A stretch of 50,019 nt of DNA from Reticulitermes lucifugus (lineage: Eukaryota; Arthropoda; Insecta; Blattodea; Rhinotermitidae). Positions within the stretch are counted from its first letter, which is position 1; each line of letters begins with the position of its first letter. The stretch covers positions 1-50,019 of the forward strand of contig JAKCWW010002411.1 in assembly GCA_026260175.1 (NCBI GenBank), in the 5' to 3' direction. A program made the translations under genes and the position numbers. Positions 22,611-33,595 of the stretch are shown piece by piece. The notes beneath the pieces were generated by a model. It saw nothing but the letters and a program-made list of their open reading frames with translations, ran no database searches and was not told where the DNA came from.

Positions 22611-25600
22611 GTAATTTTGTAAATAACGTTTGTGTGTCTGTTTTGTTGTTAAGTGCTCACGTCATTGCGAGTATAATGTTATTGCTGTAAAGCTTAGTTC
22701 TGTGTGAGCCCATCCCTGATGGAGTAAACATAATAGATCATATTATTATATTTTACAGGAAGGATTTTTGTTAGGAGCAGTTGTGAGTCATATTACTGAT
22801 ATCATAAGTGATTCCCAGATACGTGGGGAGAAAACGGAGACACTGATAAGTGAGTACATAAACACAGTACAATTTTGGGGATTTTTCTGGTAGGACGTTA
22901 CAAACAGTCCGGCAAATAAAATTTCCAGTGCACTGTATTTTGTTATTGTAAATATAGTACTGGTGCATAGTAGAAGATGTGTTTATGATTAATGTTCTGA
23001 ATCTTTTATTTATGACATATTCTTGATCTTGTTGCAGAGTCTTGTTAAATGTTGTTATTAATGTGACAGTTGTAAGAAGTATGTTACACATTTATTCCAG
23101 TTAGTTCAAGTGTCCGTCAGTCCGTCAACATAAATTAACATAATGTGTTGCAACGTAACATAGCATAGTGTAATGAGATGTGAACTAGTTTAATTTTTCG
23201 GTGACTTGAGAATTATTAATATTATGTAACAATTTAGTATTTTAAATTAATTTTTAAACTTGAAGGTTCAAGTAGTGACTTGAACATGGCAGTCATTTAT
23301 GTTGCAGAACATTGTAACACACTTTATGGTTGGTGTTGGCCATTGGTGTGACCCTTTGCATTTCTGGAGTGTGGAGCTGTCGAGTAGACAGTAGAGTTTG
23401 GTTTCATTTATTTATTTATGCTTTGTGTAATGATGTTGTCTATGGCTCAGACTGTAAAAAGTAAAGTTAAGTCAAAAACCAACAAATGCACAAGATAATT
23501 AACAAGTATACAATGTATTTACTACCTGTACGTATGTTTCAGCAAATAAAAATTGCCATCCTCAGGGAGTATCGATCAAAGAATTACAAGCACGTACTGC
23601 ATCCAAATACACGATAGGTTGTTTTACAGTAGAAGTATTTACGTGGCTCACAGTTTTTAAAATGTATAGATGCATAAAATTATAAAATTAAAAATTAAGA
23701 ACAATAATACATTATGTCTCAAGTAGTGATTATAAATAAATATGCCTTATATATGAATATGTGATGAGTAACTTAAGTAGTAAAACCATATATTGTAGTA
23801 GTTGACATGCCATTACTCATCATGTATTCCCAAATGTTCTTATTTATATTATATCTGTCAGGATTGGATTGGCAATAGATTGTGTGGATCTACAGAATGT
23901 TAATAAAAATATAAAATAAAGTATAAATATCAACCACATGCTTGTATGCATGGCCAATAACCAGTTTTTTTAAAAACCATTATAATATTTTTAAATGCTA
24001 ATATTAATTCATGAAAAACTATTTGTATATATTTTATACTGTGAGTTTGTAAGGCATATGTATTTATAATCACTACTTGGGGCATAATGTATTATTGTTC
24101 TTAATTTTTAATTTTATAATTTTATGCATCTATACATTTTAAAAATTGTGAGTCGCGTAAATACTTATACTGTAAAACCACCTATCGTGTATTTGGATGC
24201 AGCACGTGCTTGTAATTCTTTGATCGATACTCCCTGAGAATGGCAATTTATTTGCCGAAACATATGTAGGGGTTGTAAATACATTTTATACTTGTTAATT
24301 ATCTTTGTGCGTTTGTTGGTTTTTGACTTAAACTCACGATCAAATGCATGGTATGTACAACATACAAGTTGTAAAAAGTAAAGTTAAAGTTTACCCTAGA
24401 ACAAGCCATGAAGTCCCAGAGGGGAAATAGAGGTATAGCTGTACTGTTTCTTTAACCGCCATGCCCCGGCCGCTTTACCCCCGGGAAAGACATCCGGTAC
24501 CCTTTGTATAGGAGGCTGGGTGGGCCCTAGGACCAGTCTGGATGGGTGCGGAAAATCTCAGCCACACCGGGATTCGATCCCCAGACCATCCAGCCCATAC
24601 AGTGTTAGTGAATAATAGTTGGAAAGAATGTGGAAGGAAGCAGTCATTGCTAAGTTGAGGCATTTGTCTGGGGAGACTGAGGATAACCACGGAAAACTCA
24701 GTCAGGATAGGTGATGTGATGAGGCACGGGGATTCTGGACTTCGTGTTAAAGATTCTGGGTCCTAAAGATAGCCCTTTCAAGGCCTCATATACTAATTAG
24801 TACTTTGTGTAAGTAAGTGTTATCCTGTAAGTGGGCCCTTGTGGATTTGGGTGATGGGCAAAAAACTACTCGCCTTAAATAAATCAGCATGTTATGAAAT
24901 GTTACATAGAACCTCAGACTTGGACAGATATTTTAGAACCACCTAAGAAATGGAGAATGGACTTGGGATATGAGGGAGGAGTGCCTAGTTTATTTAAATA
25001 CAGTTAATCTTTATTGTACAGAATTTAAATATCCCACATACAGGCTACTGGTCATTCTTAAATTTTTTACTTTTAAACAGATTGCACTTAGATTAAATAT
25101 TAATTCTTAAAATACTGTTAATAATAAAATTGCATCGAGGTTTTGGAAGATAAATAAATGTATGTTACCATTATTGTGAACTATTTTTTGCAGAAGAAAT
25201 GTTTGTCTTGTGAAACATTGAGAGTGCTGGGCCTTCAGATGTGGTGCAGCAAGGTTTGAAACAGAAGTAAATTATTGTTGCCTCTTACAAGAATAATTAC
25301 TCTCTATTTTTATTGTGTGATAGCTGCGTTGTCTTTAAAAATGTGCACATGTAAGTTTACTTGTATGAAAACAATTATGGACACACCATGAGAAGGTGTC
25401 AAAGCTGATGTGGTAGGCATGGCAGGAGGAGCACATGCCACGCTGTATCCCAAACACACCAGTCCCATTACCTGCATGAAAGGTGAATGAAATGATACAT
25501 AAATGATGTCTGTGAGAGAGAGTAGTGTTGAATAACAATGAGTGTGCATGTGAATATTTACCTTTGTGTCCTGGCTATGTATACTCCACACCTTCTTGTG

Positions 25601-28600
25601 GCATGCCTGTAATACTTTTCTATAAATAAATATTTTGTGTTTTAGTTTAGGTTTTATTTTGTATTGCTATGTAAAATGAATTTCTGGTTCTTTTGTTTTA
25701 GGTGTGAATTCTTTGATGCCAATTCCAAGCACAGTGGCATTTTACAATGGCATTGGGAAAGTTAATCATGTTAAACTAAAGGAGTTTCTGAAGGAAAAAG
25801 AAAAAGTAGGTTATTGAAAACTGTTTTTACCTTTATGTGAATGACGTTTATTGTTTAATTATTGGGCATTCTTCATTCACAGTATACTGCAGGGGTCACC
25901 AAACCCTTTGGGGTGTCAGGCAAATATGAGAAACTTATAGTTCATAGTGGGCACTGTGTGACTCTGTCCACCACCAAAAAGCAATAGTTGGTTAGTTAAC
26001 AAATTGCTTTACACCTTGTGTTCTGCATCAACATTTTTCAAAAAATTTTGTTTTGGTACCCAGTGTCACAGAAATGTCATATGAATAATGAGTTTTTTAG
26101 AGTATGTCACCATTCTTTGCATCTAAAGACCTCATTTCCTATGTCACCTGAAAACAGTTTCATGTCCTTGACATGGGTCCAAGTGTTGGTTCATTGAACA
26201 GGAAATTAAGAAGTCATTATGAATATTATAAAATTCTCATAGGCACCTAAAATCTCTTCCAAAGCTCCAAGATGGCAATGGGCATATGGTTGGCAACTTA
26301 ATGTATGCAGTGTGAGGACTTGTGAGCCTGTCTTTGACCTAATATCTGCAACACTTCATTAATTGGATTTTAGTAGAATCGGATATTATGGACGCTTATT
26401 GAAGGAGAAACCTAACATTATACTTGCATTCAATTTTGGTTAGCCAGATCACAGAATCTCACTTCTGGGAGAGGGGGTAAAATTTAAATTTTCATACTTA
26501 TACAGATCTGTGACCTTTGTATTTTATGATACGTTTTGTTCTGTTTTAGGAAGTGGTTGGTTGGTACAGCTTCCGACGTAACTCTGTACTTAGCCCACAC
26601 CTTCGAGAAAAGCTTTTACATAAAGAACTTTGTTCGTCATTGTCTCATCTATCATCAGAACATTTCACTATGTGTCTCCTTAACACATCAGTGTCAACCC
26701 CAGGTTCAACCCATGTCTTTAATCATAAATTTATACACTACCGTCATAGGTAAGTGGACTAACTAACTAGTGAATTTCAAGGAACACAGTTGTTTTTGGA
26801 AAGCTAGTTGCTCAGCTAGTCGAGAAATTCTCTGCGTTTTGTGGAAACCACAGGTTCATTGCCTTGCTCATGAGAGTCTGACACTTGCCCCTATCCTGAG
26901 CTAGATGAATCCAGCCCACTCCCTCCCAGCCTGTTTGGATCTTGTCAAAAAGTATGTAGAAACAGGAAGAATTTTTATGTGGATAGCAGGATGTGGTTAT
27001 GGAGCCCTTGTATACCAGATTCCTTGAGGACTGTATAGCTGTGCTGGATTGTGTATTCATGTGCTAGTTTATAGCATTAGTAATGGATCTTGTAAACTGT
27101 AACATTTATTTTTTTTCTTCATATCTTCTTGGTATGGTTTCCGTGTGTGCAGTAGTGATTCAGGTGCATCTTGGTAATGTATCTTTTGTCATCCAGGTTG
27201 CCTTCACACCACCTGTTGTTTCTACAAAATCGTATGTAGGTATTGTAGGTACATGTTAGGTTATAACCCCAAATATTGAACTGAAGTATAGTGTACATAT
27301 ATACCATGATAGAGAAGTTACAAAGACCTGTGTTCTCCCTACTCATAATCACAACAGCTCCATCAGTATAATGATTAGCCTACACTTGGAAGACCAGGGG
27401 TTGCTTCCCATCAGGGGAATGGATTTTTCTGTTTGTCACCATATCTGAACTGGCTCTGGGGCCTACCCAGCCTTCTTTACAGTTATCAGGAGTAAAGTGG
27501 CTGGGAAATGAAGGTGACAACCCATCTCCAAGTGTCAAGCTTGTGAATGCCACCTCCAAGTATCAAGGTTGTGATTGCACGGAACTATACCTTGATCCCC
27601 CATATGTTGTTGCATGGTACTTGGTTAAGCTCAGAGACTGCTTTGCTCGACTTTTTACCTTTTTTATACTAACACAAACATAGGAAATTGTTGGAAAATA
27701 AGTTCATGTAAAATCCTAATTCTCAGAAGACTTGAATATTGCTGGAAAGCCAGCTGCACTTATATTATACATTGTAGTATAAATGTGTGAATTATATGTA
27801 ATTTGATATTATTATGATGATGATAAATGGCCTGAATGTGAAACAGGAGTGCTGTCCACTTAACTGCAATGTTTGTTAACAGGGTTTTAAAGTTTTCTTG
27901 GCCATGAGTATAAAGATGTTCCTATTTGGGTTTATAATTGGTATTTTTGTTTTAAAATGCACAATTGAGTTGGTCTTGTTTGATTAATGTTTGCCAGTCT
28001 TCAGCAGCATTAACTGTTGTAGGACTGATGTTCATCAAAATTATATGTATTGCTTCATTTTGTACCTCACAGAGGACACAGTCTGTGTCCATTATAAAGA
28101 CCAGTCAGCTGATGCAGTTTAGGGCAATAGGTGATATTTATTGTGAGAGCAGTACAAAAAACATAAATGACTGTGTGGCAAAATGCAGAGTTTTTTAATA
28201 TTTTGGTAGGTTGTGCCTAGAGTTGCCACTGGGCTTTAAAATGTTAAAATGTGTATATTATCAGGGAGGAGCCAAGTGGCAGATTGCTTTACCCAGCAGA
28301 TGATGGTTATCGTGACCAGCTGAGTGGACCAAGTTTAATGTTGGCTTTTGAACCAGGATGGGTGCCATATTTCTCACATCACACAACTTCTGTTTTAAAG
28401 GTTGGAAAGAGGGAGAATTTACACTGGATGTAGCTGGATTCCCTTGGCTCAGAAGATGGGCAGAAGCCGTGAAGGCCATCAGAACTGTAGCTGGAGGCAT
28501 TTGTCACAGACTTGTGTTGGCTGCAGTGTCAAGTAGCACTGTTGATTATTTCCTTTGCCAACTGTATTGCGTATTTTTTTCAGGATGTTTGAAGCTCTCC

Positions 28601-31600
28601 CTGTTCAGATTCACAATCTAGGTGAAGCTCCACAATCAGAGTACAAGTTAGTTCCTAGCACAGCATGCATGTCTGATTCTTTCAACAATATAATTTCTTC
28701 CTTAAGGTAAGTTAATATACTTTTGCTGCATGAGAGACTGTAACCTGTTACCACCACACTAATTCATTACAAAGCCAGAGTAACCGAGTTTGACTTCAGT
28801 GCACCTGAAAAATATGTTTTTGTGTTAATGAATTGTTGCTATAATGTAAACATGCCTAGCCATGCATGTTTCCAGACCTGGTCACTGTCTGTCCCTTGCT
28901 TCTCATGGCTAGTTGATATCTTTGTAATGTGTTGTTTGTTAGAATGTAAGCCTGTTTTGTGAGCACTATCGTGAAATATTGTCCTCAACATGACTTCGAA
29001 GCAAATGCCTTTTAGTCTGTGAATTTATACATACAGTAGAATTCTTTTGATCCGGCACTCCTGATAGTTCAGCACTTTAGTAAGACCGTCAGTGTATGTA
29101 CTGGTTCTGTGATTTTATCTTGGGTTATCTTGACCTTATGGAGCACATTGAGCGTATTATAATGGCTTCAGAAGATTCAAAGTTGAGTATACAAGGCCTC
29201 TGCTGGCAAAAGGAAACACTTAACTCTTACGATTCCTCAGAAACTTGAAATAATTAGGAGGCTTGAAAAGTAACAAAAACTGAAGAGAGGTTACAGCTTC
29301 ATACAACATCAGATCCTCAACTATCTTGACATAAAGAAATGGAAGGACCAATTATGATCATTTATGGCATCAAGTGGAAGAGTGAAGGACCTTTTCAAGC
29401 AACAGACATTGAAACAGTCTAAATTAACACAATTGAACAGGATGTTTTATGAGTGGTTTACAGCAATGTGTTCTGAAGGAAAACCTGGGACTTGGCCTAT
29501 GAGGATTGAAAAAGCTAAGCCTTTATGTAGTACACAGTGGCGCAGTTGGTTGAGGCACTACACTATAAGCCAGAAGGTCATGGGTTTGATTCCTGATGGG
29601 GTCATTGGGATTTTTCATTGATTCAATCCTTGTGGCTGTACTATGACCCTGGGGTCAACTCAGCCTCTAACAGAAGTGAGTACCAGGGATATCTCCTGGG
29701 GGGTAAAGGCATCCAGTGTGTAGGGCTGACAACCTTGCCACCTTTGTGTGCCAGCTGTCTAGAAATTCTGGGACCCTCAACCTCCTGGAGCCCTCAGGGC
29801 CTGCCCAGGCCTGTATAGGGATAGATAGCTCTTTAAGTCTTTATGTGATGAAATGAAAGTAACTGACAGGTGCACATTCTCTGAGGGTTGTAAGAAAAAC
29901 CTGTAAGAACTTAGGTCAGTATAGATAGTGTCTGATAATCCAGAATATTTGATAATTCAGCACCTGTCCAGTCCCATTGGTGCCAGATTAAAGGCATCCT
30001 AGCGTACATGCATATTGTGAGTACCCACATCCTTGGATCACATTTTCTGCTTACTGCTTTATCCAGCTTGGTTGGGCAGAGTATTCTGTTGTCTTTGTGG
30101 AAGAGCAGGGCCACTGCTACTTAATTGGGGGTGTATTTTCATGGTGCAACATTTTAGGAGGAGTTAAGGATGATAATGTAAGTATAAGAGGACCAGTAAG
30201 ACGGGGACTGTCAGATAGAGGGATCAGATCTACAAATCAATGTTCAGTTTGCATGTTTGTGATACAATGTAGGTTGATAGGTTTTTAGTTGGTATGTGCT
30301 TGATGGGTACTCACGCTGAATTAATTTGAAATTCACTGTACAGGTGTGTGAGCCTAAATCACACAGCATATTTGTATGAATATGCCTGGTGTGATTTTCA
30401 GTACACTGCCAGTACTTTTTCAGCCGTCATTCATTATTTGTAAGTTTATAACTTTGTGTTATTATCAGGTGAAAATCTTTCTTTTACATTGTTGGAGACC
30501 TATAATAAAAGTGTGATATAAACCAGTGTCCAACAGTTTGTGCTGTGATCAGTGATGTCTGTCCTGTCTTTGGAGCGTCTGTGCTGTCTGATAGTGTTGG
30601 AGATGTACTGTCTGGCAGAATTCTGCGTGGGACCTTGGCCTATTTTGTAATTGCAGTAGTTATGACAATGCAGTGTGGGGGTTTCTGTACTTTCACAGTT
30701 AACACCAGACTGATTGATTGACCATGAAAAGAAAGTTTCCAACTGTTGATTGTCTGCAGGACACAGTTGCCTTGCATCATGTCCGCACAGAATTAGAATT
30801 TTTTGGAAACCCATTTCTGTACTTTATGCAGTCAGAAACATCAAAGTGAATTTTGTATGCAAAGTCTGTCCAACTCTAACCAGTGTATAGTTCTCGGATT
30901 GTAATGAGGAAGCTGTATTGAAATCGGAAAGCTCCCAGTACTTTCTTTCTTCCATGTTTTTAATACTTGTCTCATTTTTCACATTTATGTATTATTGTTT
31001 GTGTGTTCATCAAGGTCATGATATTTTTGTCAAGAATTTCAGCAGTGTTGTGATTCATCAGTATATAACAGAACTGTCATCTGTGCAGGGCTGGTCATGA
31101 AAGGATTTCAGATGCCTCTTTAGTGTGTAACATCCAGAGAGCCTTGCAGGAGCATTTGCAGAATCTTATAAATGATATAGAGCACTCTGAGAGAAGAATA
31201 ACTGAACTGGAGAAAGAGGTCGATGCTCTTAGATTGCTGCCGGGACCAATTTCAAATGGTATGTGCATAGGAAGAGTGAAAACATTTGTCCTGCCACACC
31301 ATCCCAGAAACTCCAGACTAATACAGCCTGACTTGTGGTCAGCTCCACATTATCTGTATAGTAAGGATTCTCCACTGCTACTGCCTGTGCACTATGTATG
31401 CTGGACATAGTCTGAAGTATGTATTGTGCAATGCTTTTTTTTTTTGTGACAGTATGCAACAGAGTGGCTTACTGGCACCTTTATTTATGGTGATGCATCA
31501 GATGAATGTTATCAATTCATAACTCAGGGAAAATAGATCTTAGTTGTTTTTATTCCAGAAATATTTTTGTGATATATGAAACATCAGCAAATCTTGTTTA

Positions 31601-32530
31601 TATGTATATGTACACAAAGACCAGGGGCCTTTTGAACTTGTTTGCTGTTAATGTTAAAGTGGATGGTAAATGAATGATGTGGGGGGCTATGGATTGGATT
31701 CATCTGACTCAAGATAAGGACATGTGATAACCTATCTTGAACACCACAGTAGTGAATCTTTGGATTCCATAAAAGTCTGGGAATTTCGTGACTAACTTGT
31801 GCAGCTGTTTGCTTCCCATGAACAACTGCTGCATAAAGTTAGGGTGTGCCATTGCATTTGTTGTTGAGACTTGATTATTAAAACTGTTGCAGAAATTCTG
31901 CTGCCACATATACTGCAAGAAGAGACACCCAGTGCAAGTAACAACAGTAACAGTATCAGTAGTACAAGCCCGTCTGTATCAGTTGATAATGTGGTCCCTG
32001 CTAAGGTCACAAAAAATCAAGGCAGCCATGATGCTGGTGTTGAAAACAACCACTTGAAGGATGCAGCAAAGGAAGAGGTTGTTGGTGATAACTCCTCTGA
32101 TGCATTTGCGTTTGTAACGGAGATGAAGATTCAGATGAGCCAGCCACAGAATGCAACATCACCACCTTCTGTTGAGCGCTTTAGTGTCAGCAGCAATAAA
32201 CATTCAGGTGAACATGAGAGGGGAATTGGACAAGGAATTCGTAGATCCCCACGGTTAAAAACTGCAGATGCCTTGGATAATTCTGCAAAAGTCCGACATT
32301 CTTCACAATCCCAGGCATTGGACACTGCATCTTCAACAGCTGTACAGGGTGCCTTATTAAATGTGAACAATGTAAACCCAAAACCCCGTGGTTATGCACA
32401 GGCTGTGAAGAGATCAGGAGCTTCAAGCAATAGTATAGTTACCAAATCTCCTGCAGTGTCACAAGTTATTCCAGTCAAAACAACTTCAACAAATGGCTCG
32501 CCTTCAAATTCCGATTCCCAGAAATTTTGA
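22527..32530 (+). CDS. ABRAXAS-family BRCC36-complex scaffold, 7 coding exons (whole gene)
   Basis: Joined exons give about 469 residues (human ABRAXAS1 409, ABRO1 415). From what I know of the family, ABRAXAS-type proteins hold the K63-specific deubiquitinase BRCC36 in BRCA1-A (nuclear, DNA damage) or BRISC (cytoplasmic) complexes. Residues 1 to about 165 match the MPN-minus domain: E-G-F-L-L-G at 29-34, S-D-S-Q at about 46-49, A-F-Y-N at about 71-74, and [10 protein letters not shown] at 95-104. At the last block catalytic MPN-plus proteins carry a His-x-His metal motif; here it is F-R-R, so no metal site. Residues about 205-252 form a heptad-like coiled coil for dimerisation. Residues 258-469 are a Ser/Thr-rich tail with RRSPRLK. 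The tail ends SDSQKF, like the ABRAXAS1 ending, whereas ABRO1 lacks SxxF. This favours ABRAXAS1-type function, but I leave the symbol open because insects may have a single family member. All junctions are GT-AG with consistent phases. Confidence 0.9.
22759..22849 (+). CDS. ABRAXAS-family exon 2
   Basis: Preceded by a pyrimidine-rich TTTTACAG and followed by GTGAGT. Encodes [14 protein letters not shown] then IISDSQ, the signature shared by ABRAXAS1 and ABRO1. Ends in phase 1; the split codon is Ser59. Confidence 0.92.
23465..24335. repeat. Foldback element with about 285-bp arms and hammerhead-like motifs
   Basis: The left arm 23465-23750 is matched in inverted form by 24051-24335, with a 300-bp AT-rich spacer. 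Each arm, read outward, holds CTGAGRATGGCAATTT, then ATTTGCYGAAACATA: minus strand 23565-23531, plus strand 24234-24268. The right-hand copy ends GAAACATATGTAGGGG. The sequence just beyond the right arm (about 24345, GCATGGTATGTACAACATAC) resembles that beyond the foldback at 39394-39826, so the two elements are related. Confidence 0.75.
24430..24715 (-). repeat. tRNA-related SINE, composite
   Basis: Contains the CCCCGGCCGCTTTACCCCCG block, AGGAGGCTGGGTGGGCCC, a minus-strand B-box-like GGGGATCGAATCCC (about 24569-24584), and the block GGGGAGACTGAGGATAACCA with CTCAGTCAGGATAGG at the right. The A box is lost. Confidence 0.6.
25702..25805 (+). CDS. ABRAXAS-family exon 3
   Basis: Acceptor TTTTGTTTTAG, donor GTAGGT. 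Encodes [20 protein letters not shown] and ends in KEFLKEKEK. It aligns with the family segment F-S-F-Y-N ... V-N-E ... L-K. Phase 0 at the end. Confidence 0.9.
25892..25925 (+). mobile_element. Possible solitary hAT-type end
   Basis: CAGGGGTCACCAAACC at 25892 looks like a hAT terminal repeat. No partner end was found before exon 4, so only a fragment is claimed. Confidence 0.3.
26550..26749 (+). CDS. ABRAXAS-family exon 4
   Basis: Acceptor CTGTTTTAG, donor GTAAGT. Encodes [20 protein letters not shown] followed by KLLHKEL, the best-conserved part of the family (G-W-Y-x-F-R-R and the L-L-H-K block). It ends [14 protein letters not shown] with a split Arg codon (phase 2). Confidence 0.95.
26755..26930 (+). 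repeat. Family A repeat copy (intron 4)
   Basis: GACTAACTAACTAG, AAGCTAGTTGCTCAGCTAGT, CGAGAAATTCT and CCTATCCTGAGCTAGATGAA are collinear with the long copy at 2240-2640. Confidence 0.6.
27345..27660 (+). repeat. SINE copy (intron 4)
   Basis: Begins with a decayed tRNA-like part (AATGATTAGCCTACACTTGG, then GGGGTTGCTTCCC as a weak B box). It continues with GGCTCTGGGGCCTACCCAGC, which is the inverse of the block seen at 12955-13155 and 24455-24560. Confidence 0.55.
28255..28560 (+). other. Unexplained GC-richer segment in intron 4
   Basis: Just before exon 5 the + frame is open as [20 protein letters not shown] with about 30 more residues to a stop near 28433. A second frame is open from 28358 to 28621 and runs into exon 5. 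It has no family resemblance and is not needed to join exons 4 and 5, which splice in frame directly. It may be an old repeat. Confidence 0.3.
28584..28706 (+). CDS. ABRAXAS-family exon 5
   Basis: Acceptor TTTTTTTCAG, donor GTAAGT. Encodes [20 protein letters not shown] then [13 protein letters not shown], corresponding to the P-L-x-V-x-N-L-G ... Y-K ... C-M-S-x-x-F segment of ABRAXAS1. Both ends are split Arg codons. Confidence 0.92.
29034..30004 (+). mobile_element. Decayed pogo/Tigger-like DNA transposon
   Basis: The left end CAGTAGAATTCTTTTGATCC with GGCACT and the inverted right end CGCTAGGATGCCTTTAATCT with GGCACC are flanked by TA on both sides (29032-29033 and 30005-30006), the target used by this superfamily. 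Inside, [20 protein letters not shown] with LEK and then DIKKWKDQL match the N-terminal CENP-B-type helix-turn-helix of Tigger transposases. They are separated by frameshifts and stops. The frame continues as [16 protein letters not shown] and ends at an inserted SINE. Non-functional; it lies in ABRAXAS intron 5. Confidence 0.8.
29529..29834 (+). repeat. tRNA-derived SINE nested in the Tigger element
   Basis: A box TGGCGCAGTTGG (about 29538) and B box GGTTTGATTCC (about 29584) mark a tRNA-derived head. A body with CCCTGGGGTCAACTCAGCC follows. Flanking direct repeats AAGCCTTTATGT (left, about 29517) and AAGTCTTTATGT (right, about 29835) are the insertion duplication. The SINE therefore arrived after the Tigger element. 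Confidence 0.8.
31089..31258 (+). CDS. ABRAXAS-family exon 6 (coiled coil)
   Basis: Acceptor CTGTGCAG, donor GTATGT. Encodes [20 protein letters not shown], then a charged heptad stretch through [19 protein letters not shown]. It matches the family coiled coil after the MPN domain (A-L-Q-E ... S-E-R pattern). Ends in phase 1; the split codon is Glu258. Confidence 0.92.
31660..31760 (-). repeat. Family A repeat fragment, inverted (intron 6)
   Basis: The segment GGATTCATCTGACTCAAGAT followed by AAGGACATGTG is the inverse of the CATGAGTCTGACACTTGCCC / CTATCCTGAGCTAGATGAATCC block at about 26870-26915. Confidence 0.5.
31893..32530 (+). CDS. ABRAXAS-family exon 7 (C-terminal tail)
   Basis: The acceptor GTTGCAG restores frame with the previous phase-1 exon (Glu258). 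A likely branch site TTGATTATTAAAAC lies just upstream. It encodes a Ser/Asn/Thr-rich tail, a basic GIRRSPRLK patch at about 389-397 of the protein, and the ending [12 protein letters not shown] before TGA at 32528-32530. Low complexity is normal for this family's tail. Confidence 0.85.
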
Positions 32531-33595
32531 TGTGGCTGAGGATGAAAATGTTGTTACAGGGCACATGAATACAGGTCAGCATAAAAATATTACTAGGGAG
32601 CTGGTGGTGAAAGTGCACAACCATATTACTTTTGCATTTTGTTGTTGGCTAATATTAAGTCATGGCAGTCCCAGCACACAGTCTAGTTAAAAATGATATG
32701 GCTGTCATGTTCAGATTATAAATATAATAATTTTCATTGTTGAGCAATATTTTCATACCGTCATTGGATATTTTCTTGGTATGTGTGTGGTGTTGATGAT
32801 GATGGTATTAATTATAATTATTATTACTGCTACTACTATTATCATATTAATATAATTTAGAAGCCAAAGACTGCCAAGTTATGTTATGAGACAACACAAG
32901 TTATTGAAAGGAAGAAACAAACATGTACCTGTTATGAACGCAAAAGTTTTGCTGCCAGAGATAAAGTATGTTTATGTTTCATCTTTTGACTGTTTTGCTC
33001 TGAAGGCAGTAACCAAAATTTATTTGTTGATTTTCCAAAAATCATTACTAACAGAACTGAGACAGGGTTCTTAAACAGGTGTAGTGAAATGCCAGCATAA
33101 CAAACTTCTGTTGGTTGTCAAATCATACTTCTTCTAATGAAATTTAAGGGCAGTGAAAGGTGATATGGAAATTAAAAGTGTCATCAACTTTCAGCAGAAA
33201 ATGAAATATACATGACAAAGCCTGTGGGCAGAGTTGTATGACTGTACTGTCCTTGACAGACACCAAGCACATTGTTTGCCTTGAGCTCCATTGTTCTCCT
33301 TTGGAGTCATTTAATTTACCTCAGTTCTTGTCTTAATTTTGTATACATGTAAACTCTGAGTTATGCTGCTTTGATATAATTCTGTTAACAGATGGGAAGA
33401 ATTCCTTCATTTCACATCATTTTGTATCCTATATTATGTGGTTTTGAATTTGATCACTTCAAAATCTGGTTTGTATGTGCCCCCTGTTTACTGTATTTCA
33501 AACTACCATTAAAAGCGTGGCTGTAGTTGATACCATAAAGTCTGTAATAAGTGGAACAATGGGAAAAAGCAAAGCTTGGATTGTGTTCAAATAAA
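32531..33595 (+). other. Probable 3' UTR of the ABRAXAS-family gene
   Basis: Downstream of the TGA there is no further exon signal. The first AATAAA I see is at 33590-33595, giving a 3' UTR of about 1.06 kb if used. The region is almost free of CpG (1 in 32941-33540). Confidence 0.5.
33590..33595 (+). terminator. Candidate polyadenylation signal, ABRAXAS-family gene
   Basis: AATAAA in CAAATAAAACACTC, followed within about 25 bases by a TTTTGTGGGCTGT stretch that could act as the downstream element. Confidence 0.45.

Larger units (their letters stand above)
22850..25701 (+). other. ABRAXAS-family intron 2
   Basis: A 2.85-kb intron carrying the 870-bp foldback at 23465-24335 and a SINE at 24430-24715. 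The remainder has no recognised feature. CpG becomes rare from about 23.5 kb onward. Confidence 0.7.

Noticed and set aside
22527..32530. Naming the gene ABRAXAS2/ABRO1 (BRISC) outright
   Set aside because: The C-terminal SxxF and the C-M-S-x-x-F block resemble ABRAXAS1 more. One insect protein may serve both complexes, so no symbol is given.
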